From contig CAYPIY010000007.1 in NCBI GenBank assembly GCA_964410965.1, positions 124,001-188,000 of the forward strand: 64,000 bases of DNA, written 5' to 3'. A model generated the notes under the pieces. It ran no database searches and had not been told where the DNA came from. It saw only the letters and a list, made by a program, of their open reading frames with translations. Numbering within the stretch: position 1 is the first letter of the stretch; each line of letters opens with the position of its first letter. Made by a program: the position numbers and the translations under genes. The DNA is from JBBIRG01 sp964410965 (GTDB lineage: Bacteria > CLD3 > SB21 > JBBIRG01). Positions 9,010 through 18,814 of the stretch are shown here, in pieces.

Positions 9010-11004
9010 ATGAGAGTGATTTTTACGATTATCACCTGTTGCTATATCGCATTCACGCCCCTCTGGTCGCAGAACAAAACTGATTTTGATGAGAAGAAAT
9101 ATCTTATCGAGAGTGAAATGAAAAAACATCACAGTTTGTTCAAAGCGCTCCAGACTCCCGCCGATCCCAGCTATGACGTGACATATTACCGGCTGGACCT
9201 GAAGATCACGGCCCATCCTTTGCCGAATTACCTGAACGGAAGTGTTTTGATGAAAGCGTTCAGCCGTCAGAATAATCTGAATGTCATCCATATAGATTTG
9301 GTGGACTCGATGATCGTCGATTCCGTAAAAGCCGGCGGAATTCTCTGCGCTTTCACTCAGCACGATCTGAATTTTGACGTGACACTCGATCATACCTATA
9401 TGAACGGGGAACTGATCATGACGGAAGTGTTTTACCGGGGCGTTCCCGGCAGTACGGGGCTCGGAAGTTTTACGTTCAGTACCCATGGATCCAAACCCTG
9501 GGTGTATACGCTCAGCGAACCTTACGGAGCCAAAGACTGGTGGCCCTGTAAAGATCATCCGTCTGATAAAGCGGATTCGGTGGACATCCTGATCACGATC
9601 GATTCCACCTGCAAGGCCGGTTCCAACGGGCGGCTGGTTTCAGTCCTGAACAACGGCGACGGGACGAGGACATTTCACTGGCAGGAGCGGTATCCGATCA
9701 GCACGTACCTCGTCGCCGTCACTTTTTCAGATTTCGCCGAATTTACCAACTGGTTTCATTATTCCCCGACTGATTCCATGCCCGTGCTGAATTATGTGTT
9801 CGCCGAGCATCTTGCGGCGGCGCAGGCGGCCCTGGGTATTGTCCCTGACATGATAGGATTGTACTCCGAATTTTACGGCATGTATCCTTTTGTCCGCGAG
9901 AAATACGGCCACGTGGAGTTCGGCTGGGGCGGCGCCATGGAACACCAGACCATGACGTCGACGGTAACCTTTTCAATTGAGATCATCGCGCATGAACTTT
10001 CGCACCAGTGGTTCGGCGATATGATCACCTGCCGGACGTGGTCCGATCTCTGGCTGAACGAAGGTTTCGCGACGTACAGCACCGCCCTGGGCGCCGAAGT
10101 GTTTTACGGAACCGATCTGTACTGGGATATTATGAACGGTAATATGGCCTCGGCTAAAACGGCGACCGGCAGCCTGTTCATTACCGATACCGCGAATGTG
10201 GCGCATCTTTTTGACGGGAGCCTGGTTTACGCCAAAGGCGCGTGCGTTCTGCATATGCTGAGGCATGTTCTTGGCGACAGCGTTTTTTTTGCCGTGATGT
10301 ATAATTATGCCAATACCCCTTCGCTCATGTATAACACCGCTTCCACGCAGGATTTCCAGGATATCTGCGAAACCACTTCCGGCAGAGACCTGGATTACTT
10401 TTTCAACGAATGGATTTACGGCGAACGTTTTCCAAATTATAATTATTCTTGGTCTGCCCTTTCAGGCGACAGCGGTTACCAGGTAACGATCAGCCTGAAT
10501 CAGACGACGGGAACGTCCAATCCCGCTTTTTTCACCATGCCGGTCGATTTCAAACTCATGGCTAGCGGTTGGGACACAACCGTGACGCTGATGAATAACG
10601 CCGCATCGCAGGTGTTAATCATCAGCGGATTATCCCGTCAGCCTACAGCCGTTCTGCTGGATCCGCAAGGATGGATACTCAAAAACGCGGTCCTGACGGA
10701 CGTGAATAACGGAGGAATTCAGTTACATGATTTTGAATTGTCGCAAAATTATCCGAACCCGTTCAATCCCTCGACGCTGATCCCGTACAGACTCTCGGAA
10801 AACTGCAGGGTAGAACTGAAAATCTATAATATGCTGGGTCAGGAAGTCCGGACCCTGATCAACGGTTTAAAAAACGCGGGTGCGCATACGGTATCATGGG
10901 ATGGGAAAAATGACGCGGGTAATCCCGTTTCAAGCGGAACATATCTTTATCGCCTGAAAGCGGGTGAATACACGGCCTCGAAAAAAATGCTTTGGATCAA
11001 ATAA
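9010..11004 (+). CDS. Secreted M1-family aminopeptidase with T9SS-type sorting tail
   Basis: This 664-residue protein has a signal peptide (1-21), an M1 N-terminal beta domain, the catalytic zinc motif HELSH at 328-332 with the third ligand Glu351 in WLNEGFATY, and a variant exopeptidase motif GGAMEH in place of GAMEN. It ends in a 75-residue C-terminal domain with ELSQNYPNPFNPST, YNMLGQEVRTL, GTYLYRL and a terminal KKMLWIK, the Por-secretion/FlgD-like tail of type IX cargo. It is therefore probably exported and attached to or released from the surface for peptide degradation. The changed GAMEN residue may alter substrate preference. The start is set by GAAGGAG 7 bases upstream. Confidence 0.9.
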   Translation: MRVIFTIITCCYIAFTPLWSQNKTDFDEKKYLIESEMKKHHSLFKALQTPADPSYDVTYYRLDLKITAHPLPNYLNGSVLMKAFSRQNNLNVIHIDLVDSMIVDSVKAGGILCAFTQHDLNFDVTLDHTYMNGELIMTEVFYRGVPGSTGLGSFTFSTHGSKPWVYTLSEPYGAKDWWPCKDHPSDKADSVDILITIDSTCKAGSNGRLVSVLNNGDGTRTFHWQERYPISTYLVAVTFSDFAEFTNWFHYSPTDSMPVLNYVFAEHLAAAQAALGIVPDMIGLYSEFYGMYPFVREKYGHVEFGWGGAMEHQTMTSTVTFSIEIIAHELSHQWFGDMITCRTWSDLWLNEGFATYSTALGAEVFYGTDLYWDIMNGNMASAKTATGSLFITDTANVAHLFDGSLVYAKGACVLHMLRHVLGDSVFFAVMYNYANTPSLMYNTASTQDFQDICETTSGRDLDYFFNEWIYGERFPNYNYSWSALSGDSGYQVTISLNQTTGTSNPAFFTMPVDFKLMASGWDTTVTLMNNAASQVLIISGLSRQPTAVLLDPQGWILKNAVLTDVNNGGIQLHDFELSQNYPNPFNPSTLIPYRLSENCRVELKIYNMLGQEVRTLINGLKNAGAHTVSWDGKNDAGNPVSSGTYLYRLKAGEYTASKKMLWIK

Positions 11005-11103
11005 CCGGGATGACCGTCTCTCCGGGTGAAAGCGAAGTGAACCGGACACCGGACAGCAACGGATGATCTGAGGAATATAATTATTAAATCTTCCTTAACG
11101 CAA

Positions 11104-11133
11104 AACCGTTCCCTTGCAAAGAAGGGAACGGTT
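11104..11133. terminator. Bidirectional intrinsic terminator
   Basis: Perfect arms AACCGTTCCCTT and AAGGGAACGGTT enclose a 6-base loop between converging genes. T-rich DNA follows on the plus side. Confidence 0.8.
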
Positions 11134-11211
11134 ATTTATTACCGGAACAAACAATTTGCGGCCGGATGAATGCGGTAACCCTATCCCTTAAAACCTTGGT
11201 CATGAATGGGT

Positions 11212-11832
11212 TTACAGCAGCTTCCTGTCCCTCAAAATCTCATCCAGCGCTTCATGGGGCTGAACGTGGATCGTATGCCAGCCGAGATCGCGGGCCGCGA
11301 TGATGTTTTCTTCCAGGTCGTCGATAAAGACCGATTCTTGGGGCAGGACATAAAGCGATTCAGCGGCGATCCGGTAAATGGCGGGATCGGGTTTCATGAC
11401 GCCCGCCTCAAACGACAGGGTCAGTTGATCGAACAGCTGAAAAAAATCATGGCGGGATTTCAGCAGCCGGAAATGGGCGTCGCACGTATTCGAGATCATG
11501 CCGAGATAGTACCGCTTTTTGAGGATGGGCAGCAGTTTCGTCCGCTCCGGCAGAAGCCGGAAAATGTCCGACCAGGCATGGATCAGTTCTTCGGCGGATT
11601 TCCTGTAACCGGTTTCCCTGCGCATCCACGTGAAAAACTGTTCCGTGCTGATCCGGCCGGTTTCATAATCAAACCGGTACGGGTGGCACAGGATGATTTC
11701 GTTGATTTGTCTGACGGGAACAGCGATATCGGGTTTCAGTTTTGCCAGAACAGAATCCCAGTCGAAATCGACCAGCACTTTTCCGAGATCGAAGAAGATC
11801 GCATTGATTCGCTTTTCAGGGCCTGTATTCAA
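11212..11832 (-). CDS. HAD-superfamily hydrolase, YihX-like
   Basis: This 206-residue protein is a Rossmann-like HAD hydrolase. Motif I is FFDLGKVLVD with nucleophile Asp15; the usual second Asp is Gly, as in the YihX type. Motif II is SNT, motif III the lysine of KPDPAIY, and motif IV FIDDLEEN. YihX-type enzymes dephosphorylate sugar phosphates such as glucose 1-phosphate. Substrate assignment here is inference. It lies downstream of, and on the same strand as, NAD kinase with a 76-base gap. The antisense strand is open over the gene but shows no protein-like pattern. Confidence 0.85.
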   Translation of the reverse strand: MNTGPEKRINAIFFDLGKVLVDFDWDSVLAKLKPDIAVPVRQINEIILCHPYRFDYETGRISTEQFFTWMRRETGYRKSAEELIHAWSDIFRLLPERTKLLPILKKRYYLGMISNTCDAHFRLLKSRHDFFQLFDQLTLSFEAGVMKPDPAIYRIAAESLYVLPQESVFIDDLEENIIAARDLGWHTIHVQPHEALDEILRDRKLL

Positions 11833-11908
11833 CGGATGTCCCTGGCTACTGTGATAAAGTGAAGCGGCTTGAAAGGTTGATTATGCGCTGTTTCGGAACA
11901 TTCGTCAT

Positions 11909-12781
11909 TTATTCGCCGGTGTTTCTCACATCCTCGCCCCAGTTCAGTTTGGACCGGAGGACGTCAAAAAAGCTGCGGTGGCCGAGTTTGACGAGGTGAA
12001 TGCGGTGCCGAGCCTCCCTGACTGTGATCAGGTCGTGGTGGCTGATGTCCGATTCGATCACGCCGTCGGCGGAAAACAGGGCGTGGCAGGGCGCTTCGAG
12101 CTGTACCTGCACCGTCTGGCGCGAACTGATCACGATCGGGCGCATGGTCAGCACATGCGGGCAGATCGGGTTGATCACGAACGCCTCGAGCGAGGGCGTC
12201 AGGATCGGCCCGCTGGACGACAGCGAATACGCCGTGGAGCCCGTCGGCGAGGAGATGATCAGGCCGTCTGCGGTATAGGACTGCAGAAACTCGCTGTCGA
12301 CGTGGACCCGGACCCGGATCATCCGGATCGCCTCCTTGCGGACGAAAATAAAATCATTGAACGCGAAGACCGGCTCGGGCAGTTTGTCAGAACGGGCCTC
12401 CATCACGGTCCGTTTTTCCGTTTTGAAATTTCCTCCGATAATCTGCTCGACGGCCTGGTCGAGTTCCCGGATCTCCACTTCCGTCAGGAATCCCAGTTTT
12501 CCGATATTCACCCCGAGAATAGGTTTTTCCGATTCGCCCGCAAGCCGGGCTGTGGAAAGGAGCGTACCATCGCCTCCGAACGACAGCAGGATATCGCTTT
12601 CGCCGACCAGCCGATCGCGCGGCACAAACTGCCCCTGAAGAGACGGATCGTTGATAAAGGCCCGCGCTTCCTGATTGACGCAAAAAGGGATCCGCTTTTC
12701 CTTCAGCCGGTACATGAACGGGATCAGTACCGGAAAAACGGTTTCTTTCTGGACGTTGACATGAATCCCGAACCTCATCAT
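11909..12781 (-). CDS. nadK: NAD kinase
   Basis: This 290-residue protein matches the usual NadK length. It carries the diacylglycerol-kinase-like phosphate motif GGDGTLL (69-75), the NDF segment at 142-144 and the conserved NAD-binding stretch DGLIISSPTGSTAYSLSSSG (172-191). It phosphorylates NAD to NADP in the cytoplasm. Its ATG overlaps the stop of the upstream gene (12778-13737) by four bases, which implies translational coupling. Confidence 0.95.
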   Translation of the reverse strand: MMRFGIHVNVQKETVFPVLIPFMYRLKEKRIPFCVNQEARAFINDPSLQGQFVPRDRLVGESDILLSFGGDGTLLSTARLAGESEKPILGVNIGKLGFLTEVEIRELDQAVEQIIGGNFKTEKRTVMEARSDKLPEPVFAFNDFIFVRKEAIRMIRVRVHVDSEFLQSYTADGLIISSPTGSTAYSLSSSGPILTPSLEAFVINPICPHVLTMRPIVISSRQTVQVQLEAPCHALFSADGVIESDISHHDLITVREARHRIHLVKLGHRSFFDVLRSKLNWGEDVRNTGE

Positions 12782-13737
12782 GATGCTCCTGCCGTGTTGA
12801 GTGGTTTTTCAGGCATGTGAAACTCCGCGCCGCGATGAACGATCCGGACGGCCTGTTCGTATAGTTCAAGGCACTCCTGAACGGTTGACGCATATTTGGC
12901 GAATTTCACCAGGTCGCAGACTTCGAGAAACGACCGCAGAAGCTGAATGTAAGACTCGTTCAGGAGGCTTTTCCGCTTCAGTTCCCGCACAAGGTCGGAG
13001 GTGGGAAGTTCCATTGCCTGCACCGGCGTGATTCTTTCGGTGTACGTGCGGATAATGTTCGAAATCTCGATGTGAAAGAGCTTGTAATCGCCGCGTTCCG
13101 CCATTCCGGATTTTCTGAGCCGGGTCAATTGCTCCATCGCCTCTTCCTCCGGCGTTTTGACGACCGCCGGGACCAGAGCGGCATCCCTGAGTTTTTTCTC
13201 AAGATGTTTTTTATACCGGCGGTACAGGAAATACGCAAGGACGCCCAGGGCCAGGAGAATGCCCGCTCCGGAGGCGATCAGGCCGAACCAGTCGATTTCT
13301 CCTTCCATGATCGGTTTCTCCGGCCGGATATCGCTGGCGGAGGAATCCAGCACGCTGGTGACAATCACCATTTTTGAGTCGCCGCGGACCGTCACCGTAT
13401 CGCCTTTCGACAGGTATTTCAGGACGGGACCGCGAATCAGGAACGTGTCGATGTTGAACGTGGTGAGAAGGTATTCGGTCCGCTTCGTGATCATGCCGTT
13501 CTGCAGAACCGGCTCATATTCCTGGATGCGCGTGATTTCAAAATCGCTGAAATCGGTTTCCGGCTCGCCGGTCAGCTTCGTTTTTTCGGGATACTCGATC
13601 CGGATTGTGTAGACGAGCACTTCCCCGATCGTCATGACCGGTTTGCTGAGGTCGGTTTTGATACGGACCCCGTCTCCCGGCAATAATCCCAGGTTCAGCA
13701 GAAACCAAAAAAATATGTTATGCATGGGAATGGACAT
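12778..13737 (-). CDS. BatD-like membrane protein, single-pass
   Basis: This 319-residue protein has a short N-terminal hydrophobic leader, a periplasmic beta-rich region (about 25-145) with YTIRIEYPEKTKLTG, one membrane helix near 150-170 followed by basic residues, and a helical cytoplasmic domain to the end. The architecture resembles BatD/DUF4381-type proteins of MoxR-Bat clusters, but no MoxR, BatA or BatB gene is nearby, so the role is uncertain. It overlaps nadK by ATGA. The promoter should lie in the 311-base gap upstream. Confidence 0.6.
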   Translation of the reverse strand: MSIPMHNIFFWFLLNLGLLPGDGVRIKTDLSKPVMTIGEVLVYTIRIEYPEKTKLTGEPETDFSDFEITRIQEYEPVLQNGMITKRTEYLLTTFNIDTFLIRGPVLKYLSKGDTVTVRGDSKMVIVTSVLDSSASDIRPEKPIMEGEIDWFGLIASGAGILLALGVLAYFLYRRYKKHLEKKLRDAALVPAVVKTPEEEAMEQLTRLRKSGMAERGDYKLFHIEISNIIRTYTERITPVQAMELPTSDLVRELKRKSLLNESYIQLLRSFLEVCDLVKFAKYASTVQECLELYEQAVRIVHRGAEFHMPEKPLNTAGAS

Positions 13738-14048
13738 GGTGCGCTGCAGACCATCCGGCTTCGCACGAAAAAAATGAACGTCCGGAAGCAGGGCCGGATT
13801 CGTTGTGTTTATTTAAATCATTTTGCATACAGTTCAGTATAATAAGTTCAATCATCAAATTCCAATGATTAATGAAATTGAATCTTGAGAAAACTGAAAA
13901 ATCCAGAAAAAAAAATGATGATAAGTGATGGGATTCGTATGAAAAGGCTGTTGATGAAACGCTTACCGCTTTCGGGTACCCTCCAGCCTTGCTGAATTCC
14001 GGGACTGTGAAAATAATACGAAGAAAACCGGAACCGATCCGTGCGTTT
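13738..14048. other. Intergenic, promoter region only
   Basis: This AT-rich gap lies between the BatD-like gene and the pirin gene, both on the minus strand. I see no ORF, RNA or repeat. It must hold the promoter of the 12778-13737/nadK unit and the 3' end of the pirin transcript. Confidence 0.4.
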
Positions 14049-14750
14049 TTACGCCATTAGCGTATCGAACCACACAAAGTGCGAAGGTTTTTTCGCATGT
14101 AACGACAGAGCGTTTTCACCGGTAATCAGCAGCGCGTCGCCGGGGAGAACGGAAAAATGACCTGAAGTCAGTTCGCCATCAATCAGAAAAAAGTAATAAC
14201 CGCGTTCCGGTGACAGATTCCGGCTAAAGGGTTCATCCGCTGAAGTTTTGATGATGTCCATGTCGGTATCCTGCTGGATCTGAAGAAGCGCGTGCAGGTC
14301 CTTGCCGGACGCCGCTTTCACCGCAAAACGGTCGCCCGATGCGGGAAGAGCTTTTTGCTCATATGCGGGTTTGAGCCCGCGCTGATCGGGAAATATCCAG
14401 ATCTGGAGTAAATGAACCGGATCGATTTTTGACGCGTTGTACTCCGAATGCATGATGCCCGATCCCGCTCTCATGCGCTGAACTTCCCCCGCCCGGATGA
14501 TTCCGTGTCCTCCCGTACTGTCTTTGTGTTCCAGTGCACCGCTGATTACGTAGGTCAGGATTTCCATGTTATGATGGGGATGAGTCCCGAATCCTTGTCC
14601 CGGCGCGATCATGTCGTCGTTAAGGACACGCAGCATCCCGAAATTCATGGATTCCGGATCATAGTACTGGTTGAACGAAAAACTGTGAAAGCTTTTCAGC
14701 CAGTCCGTTTTTGTCTGTCCGCGTGATGAACTTTCACGTAGCTTTATCAT
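14049..14750 (-). CDS. Pirin family protein
   Basis: This is a bicupin of 233 residues. The first cupin holds the pirin metal motif HPHHNMEILTYV plus a later His/Glu pair in MHSEYNAS, which fits a mononuclear Fe site. Bacterial pirins such as YhhW can oxidise quercetin or act as redox-linked regulators. I chose the ATG at 14750 (MIKLRESSSRG) because it has an AAAGGAA RBS and starts where pirins normally start. An upstream in-frame ATG at 14810 would overlap the nitroreductase gene and adds an unrelated leader. It is probably co-transcribed with the nitroreductase, 37 bases upstream, a common redox pairing. Confidence 0.9.
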   Translation of the reverse strand: MIKLRESSSRGQTKTDWLKSFHSFSFNQYYDPESMNFGMLRVLNDDMIAPGQGFGTHPHHNMEILTYVISGALEHKDSTGGHGIIRAGEVQRMRAGSGIMHSEYNASKIDPVHLLQIWIFPDQRGLKPAYEQKALPASGDRFAVKAASGKDLHALLQIQQDTDMDIIKTSADEPFSRNLSPERGYYFFLIDGELTSGHFSVLPGDALLITGENALSLHAKKPSHFVWFDTLMA

Positions 14751-14787
14751 AATGGTTCCTTTACGGCAAATCGAAATTGACAAACAG

Positions 14788-15363
14788 TTATTGTTTCCAT
14801 GATCCATCAAAAGCGATATCTCCGATCGGTCTGCGCGTACGCGACCTGTCTTCGGACTTTCGAAGAAATTCGGGAAGCATGTCTTTGGACCCCGGGTATC
14901 CGACAGCGGTCAGCGCCACGGGTTCGAAGCCTTCGGGGATCCCGAAAGCCTGCTTCGCGGCCTGCGGGTCAAATCCCGCCATCTGGTGAACGATCACGCC
15001 GAGCTCCGTCGCCTGTATCGCTAAGTTCTGCATGGCCATGCCGACGTCATGCCAGGCATGCGCATTGGGCTGTCCGTTACGGTCGAATTTCATTTTTGCC
15101 ACGGAAAGCATCAGCACCGAAGCGTTTTTCGCCCATTGCTGATTGAAATCGACGGCGGTCCCGAGAAGCTTATCAAAGGCCGGGGTGCCTTTGTGAGCGT
15201 ATACGAATCTCCAGGGCTGTTCATTACTGCATGACGGAGCCCATCGGGCGGCTTCAAATAATATTTTCATCACGGTGTCCTCAAGCGTTACGCCCGAAAA
15301 TGCCCTGGGGCTCCTTCGTCCGGCGATCAGGGGGTTGATCGTGATATTATCAGGTGCGTTCAT
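14788..15363 (-). CDS. Nitroreductase family FMN protein
   Basis: This 191-residue protein has the nitroreductase signatures RRSPRAFSG, AARWAPSCSNEQPWRFVY (FMN-phosphate contacts) and the C-terminal VGYPG segment. Such enzymes use NAD(P)H and FMN to reduce nitro compounds, quinones or flavins as homodimers. The physiological substrate is unknown. An RBS (AAGGAG) precedes the ATG at 15363. It is the first gene of a two-gene unit with pirin. Confidence 0.9.
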   Translation of the reverse strand: MNAPDNITINPLIAGRRSPRAFSGVTLEDTVMKILFEAARWAPSCSNEQPWRFVYAHKGTPAFDKLLGTAVDFNQQWAKNASVLMLSVAKMKFDRNGQPNAHAWHDVGMAMQNLAIQATELGVIVHQMAGFDPQAAKQAFGIPEGFEPVALTAVGYPGSKDMLPEFLRKSEDRSRTRRPIGDIAFDGSWKQ

Positions 15364-15482
15364 GTTTTATATCTCCTTGGCTGATCCAACAAAAAGATTT
15401 GAATTTCACGTTCATTTTTCAATACATTAAACCCGCTTTTTGATTTTTTATTCCTGAACGCTGCCATGGCTGAAAGCAACCG

Positions 15483-16163
15483 ATGTCAAGAACCAACCGC
15501 CTGTATATGATCTTAAGCGGCATATTCCTAACCGCTCTCCTGACCGCGGAACTGACCGGCGGAAAGCTGATCGAATTACGTTTGTCTTCTGAATGGACAT
15601 TTATTATGACGATAGGTGTCATTCCGTTTCCGGTGACATTTCTGATTACGGATATCATCAACGAATATTACGGCAAAAAAGGGATCCGTTTCATAACCTT
15701 CCTCGGCATGGCAGTGGTCATGCTGGCGTTTGTCATCATATACATTGATATGTCGATCCCTGCATCGCCGGTTTCCCCGGTCACGGATGAAATGTTCAAC
15801 GGCGTTTTCGGACTTTCCGCGAGAATCATCGCAGGATCACTGACCGCGTATCTCATAGGCCAGTTGATCGACATTTACGTGTTCTTCTGGATACGCCAAA
15901 AAACAAAAGAGAAATTACTATGGCTCCGCGCGACGGGATCAACAGTGATTTCCCAGCTTATCGATTCATTTGTCGTTCTTTTCATAGCTTTTTACGGGCA
16001 ATTGGCTGTCGGGCAAATACTGAATATCGGACTCACGAATTATATTTATAAATTTGTCATCGCCGTCGGTTTAACGCCTTTTATTTATTTTTCTCATTAC
16101 ATCATCGACCGGTATCTTGGCGAGGAATCGAAAACGATGATTCACCGGGCGGAAAGCGCCTGA
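15483..16163 (+). CDS. yhhQ: Queuosine precursor transporter (VUT family)
   Basis: This 226-residue integral membrane protein has six predicted helices. It contains GGKLIEL and ITDIINEYYGKK in the first loops and a C-terminal helix ending in IYFSHYIIDRYLG, the signature of the YhhQ/VUT family that imports preQ0/preQ1 for queuosine synthesis. No queuosine biosynthesis gene is adjacent. I looked for a preQ1 riboswitch in the 119-base leader and did not see one. A Nudix gene follows after 16 bases, so the two are probably one transcript. Confidence 0.88.
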   Translation: MSRTNRLYMILSGIFLTALLTAELTGGKLIELRLSSEWTFIMTIGVIPFPVTFLITDIINEYYGKKGIRFITFLGMAVVMLAFVIIYIDMSIPASPVSPVTDEMFNGVFGLSARIIAGSLTAYLIGQLIDIYVFFWIRQKTKEKLLWLRATGSTVISQLIDSFVVLFIAFYGQLAVGQILNIGLTNYIYKFVIAVGLTPFIYFSHYIIDRYLGEESKTMIHRAESA

Positions 16164-16179
16164 TTAACGGAGAAGATGA

Positions 16180-16641
16180 ATGCCTGAAATAACCTGCCGT
16201 GTAGTCGATTGTCATGTCTTCATCATGAATGAAGGAATTCCGAAGTACCTTTTGATGAAACGCGCGCCCGGCGTCATTTACGCGGGGTCTTGGCGCATGG
16301 TCGGAGGAAAAATCGAAGCCGGCGAAAAAGCTTTTAAAACGGCCATCCGTGAGCTTCGTGAAGAAACAGGACTCGCCCCGGCGCAGATGTGGTCAGTTCC
16401 TTACATCAACAGTTTTTATGAAGCATCGAAGGACCGGGTCAATATAATACCCGTTTTTGCCGCACGTGTATTATCCGGTGACGTCTGCTTATCCCGCGAA
16501 CATTCCGAATACAAGTGGTGCCTGTATGACGAGGCGCGGGAACTGCTTCCATGGCCGGCGCAGACTGAAGGACTGAGAATCGTGCACGAATATATCGTTC
16601 AGCAAAAAACAGTGTCCGGTTTTGTCGAAATACCGATATGA
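16180..16641 (+). CDS. Nudix hydrolase
   Basis: This 153-residue protein carries a complete Nudix box: GKIEAGE, seven residues, then RELREETGL, with the metal-binding glutamates in place. The N-terminal ITCRVVDCHVFIMNEG and length resemble NudB-like or mutator-type pyrophosphohydrolases. The substrate (dihydroneopterin triphosphate, oxidised dNTP or other) cannot be set from the sequence. It follows yhhQ closely. Confidence 0.88.
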   Translation: MPEITCRVVDCHVFIMNEGIPKYLLMKRAPGVIYAGSWRMVGGKIEAGEKAFKTAIRELREETGLAPAQMWSVPYINSFYEASKDRVNIIPVFAARVLSGDVCLSREHSEYKWCLYDEARELLPWPAQTEGLRIVHEYIVQQKTVSGFVEIPI

Positions 16642-16732
16642 AAATTGGTTATCAATCAAACAACGATAAATCCTTCCAATTTTCAACAATGTTGCATTAG
16701 ACAACTGAATGAAACATAAAGTGGGTGATGGT

Positions 16733-18796
16733 ATGACAGAAAAGAAATTCGTATCCTATGTCGCTCCGGAATCGGACATGAAAGAATTTACGCTGAGGGC
16801 CGTCCTTCTCGGCGTCATGATGGCGATGATCATGAGCGCGGCAAACGCGTATCTGGGCCTTAAAGCGGGAATGACGATCGCGGCGACTTATACTACGGCG
16901 GTCATCGCGATGGCGGTGTTAAAAAGCCTGAAAGGAAGCATTCTCGAGGAAAATGCCGCCCGTACGGTAGGATCGATCGGGGGAAATATAGCGTCCGGGG
17001 CGATCTTTACGCTGCCGGCGTTTTTCATCGCGTCGATCTGGAACCCGTTCTTTTCGGTCAGCAATTATGTCGTGTCGACGATCATTCTCATTGTCGGGGG
17101 AATCCTGGGGATTATGTTCGTGACGCTCACGCGCCGTGTATTGGTCGAAAACGCCGAACTCCCGTTTCCGGAATCCATTGCCGCGGCGGAGATTCATAAA
17201 TCCGGACAAAAGGGATCGGGCGGATCGAAATACCTGTTCTCCGGAATGGGGCTGGGCGCTTTGTTTACCGGTTTGCTGGAATTTAAAGTGATCGCGATGA
17301 AATGGCAAACCATTCTGAAGGTCGGGAAAAGCGCCGTATTGTTCCGCGGACCGGAGATGAGTCCCGCGTTTCTCGGCGTCGGTTATATCATCGGGCCGAA
17401 ACTGGCAGGAGTTAATTTCAGCGGCGGGGTCATCGCGTGGGGACTTCTCGCGCCGATTATCGCGTTCTTCCTGCATCAGCAGAACCCGGAAGCGGTGTCT
17501 GACTGGCCGGCCGAAATTACGCGCATCTGGAAAGATTATGTAAGGTACATCGCGATCGGCGGTATGCTCGTGGGCGCGTTCTATACCTTGTACAAAATGA
17601 AAAACAACCTGGTATCCGGCATCGCCCAGTCTTTCCGGAACCTCCGGCAGGCCTCGCATGCGGAACACGCGCTGATCCGAACGGACCGCGACCTGAATAT
17701 CCGCTGGGCGATACTGGCGATCGCGGTCATATCCGTGATCATGTATTTCATATTCAACTTTTTTGCGAATGACATCTTCGCGGCGGCCGTCGCCGTGATC
17801 GTGATGCTGTTCATGGCGTTCATATTCGCCGCGGTGTCCGGTTATCTTGTCGGCATCATCGGCGTGAGCAGTAATCCCACAAGCGGGCTGACCGTGTCGG
17901 TTCTGATTGTCGTCGCTTTTCTCATGGTGCTGATGGGCATGAGCGGGCATGACGGCATCGCGGCGGTGCTCGGCGTGGCTGCGTTTACGTGCGTGTCTGT
18001 GTCCGTCGCCGGCGAGATGATGCAGGACTTAAAAGCGGGGCACATTCTGGGCTGCACACCATGGAGAATGCAGGTGGGGGACATATTCGGCGTAAGTGCC
18101 GCGGCCCTGTTCATGTTCTTTATTCTTTCGGTGCTTCATCTCGGCGACATCAAGCAGTCCGTCAATAACAAATTAGAGAAACTGGAAAAAGCGAACGTAA
18201 CGTCCGTAACCTATCAGGGAAAAAAGGAAGAAATGAAAGGCCAGGTGTTCACGCTCGATCAGATACGCCAGATGGAACCGGAGGAACAAAACGATGTCCT
18301 TGACGCGAACGCGGGATTCGGCGGTGAGCGCATACCGGCCCCGCAGGCCAGCCTGATGGCAGTTGTTGCGAAAAGCATCATTGAGAAGAAAACGGAATGG
18401 ATCCTGATCCTCACCGGTATGCTGATGGCGATTGGGTTTATCCTGATGCAGGTGAAAAGCCCGATGCTGATTGCCGTCGGCATGTATCTGCCGATCGAGA
18501 CCTCGTTCGCGATATTCATGGGCGGGCTGTTCAAGGGCATTGTTGAGCGGCAATGCGAGAAAAAGAAACTCGAGTCTTCCCTCAAAGAAAGCATTTCCAA
18601 TACCGGTACGCTGATCGCGTCGGGGTTGATCGCCGGGGAAGCGCTCGTCGGCATTTTATTCGCCGTGCTGGCGTTCGCCGAAATCCATTTATTCCAGGTA
18701 TTCACTGAGCCTTCATATATTATCAGCTTGATCCTGATGACTATATTTGGAATTGTCCTGGTTTGGATTCCGCTGAAAAACAGAAACAGTAATTAA
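16733..18796 (+). CDS. OPT-family oligopeptide transporter
   Basis: This protein of about 687 residues has some 14-16 membrane helices. It begins KEFTLRAVLLGVMMAM, then has NAYLGLKAGMTIAATY and NIASGAIFTLPAFF, typical of bacterial OPT proteins that import oligopeptides or metal chelates with protons. A hydrophilic segment with a charged helix (about residues 470-530) interrupts the helices near the C-terminal third. I prefer ATG 16733 (MTEKKFVSY), which follows a G-rich stretch. An in-frame ATG at 16709 has no visible RBS. A lipoprotein gene follows after 18 bases. Confidence 0.88.
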   Translation: MTEKKFVSYVAPESDMKEFTLRAVLLGVMMAMIMSAANAYLGLKAGMTIAATYTTAVIAMAVLKSLKGSILEENAARTVGSIGGNIASGAIFTLPAFFIASIWNPFFSVSNYVVSTIILIVGGILGIMFVTLTRRVLVENAELPFPESIAAAEIHKSGQKGSGGSKYLFSGMGLGALFTGLLEFKVIAMKWQTILKVGKSAVLFRGPEMSPAFLGVGYIIGPKLAGVNFSGGVIAWGLLAPIIAFFLHQQNPEAVSDWPAEITRIWKDYVRYIAIGGMLVGAFYTLYKMKNNLVSGIAQSFRNLRQASHAEHALIRTDRDLNIRWAILAIAVISVIMYFIFNFFANDIFAAAVAVIVMLFMAFIFAAVSGYLVGIIGVSSNPTSGLTVSVLIVVAFLMVLMGMSGHDGIAAVLGVAAFTCVSVSVAGEMMQDLKAGHILGCTPWRMQVGDIFGVSAAALFMFFILSVLHLGDIKQSVNNKLEKLEKANVTSVTYQGKKEEMKGQVFTLDQIRQMEPEEQNDVLDANAGFGGERIPAPQASLMAVVAKSIIEKKTEWILILTGMLMAIGFILMQVKSPMLIAVGMYLPIETSFAIFMGGLFKGIVERQCEKKKLESSLKESISNTGTLIASGLIAGEALVGILFAVLAFAEIHLFQVFTEPSYIISLILMTIFGIVLVWIPLKNRNSN

Positions 18797-18814
18797 CAGG
18801 TCAGGTAATCGACG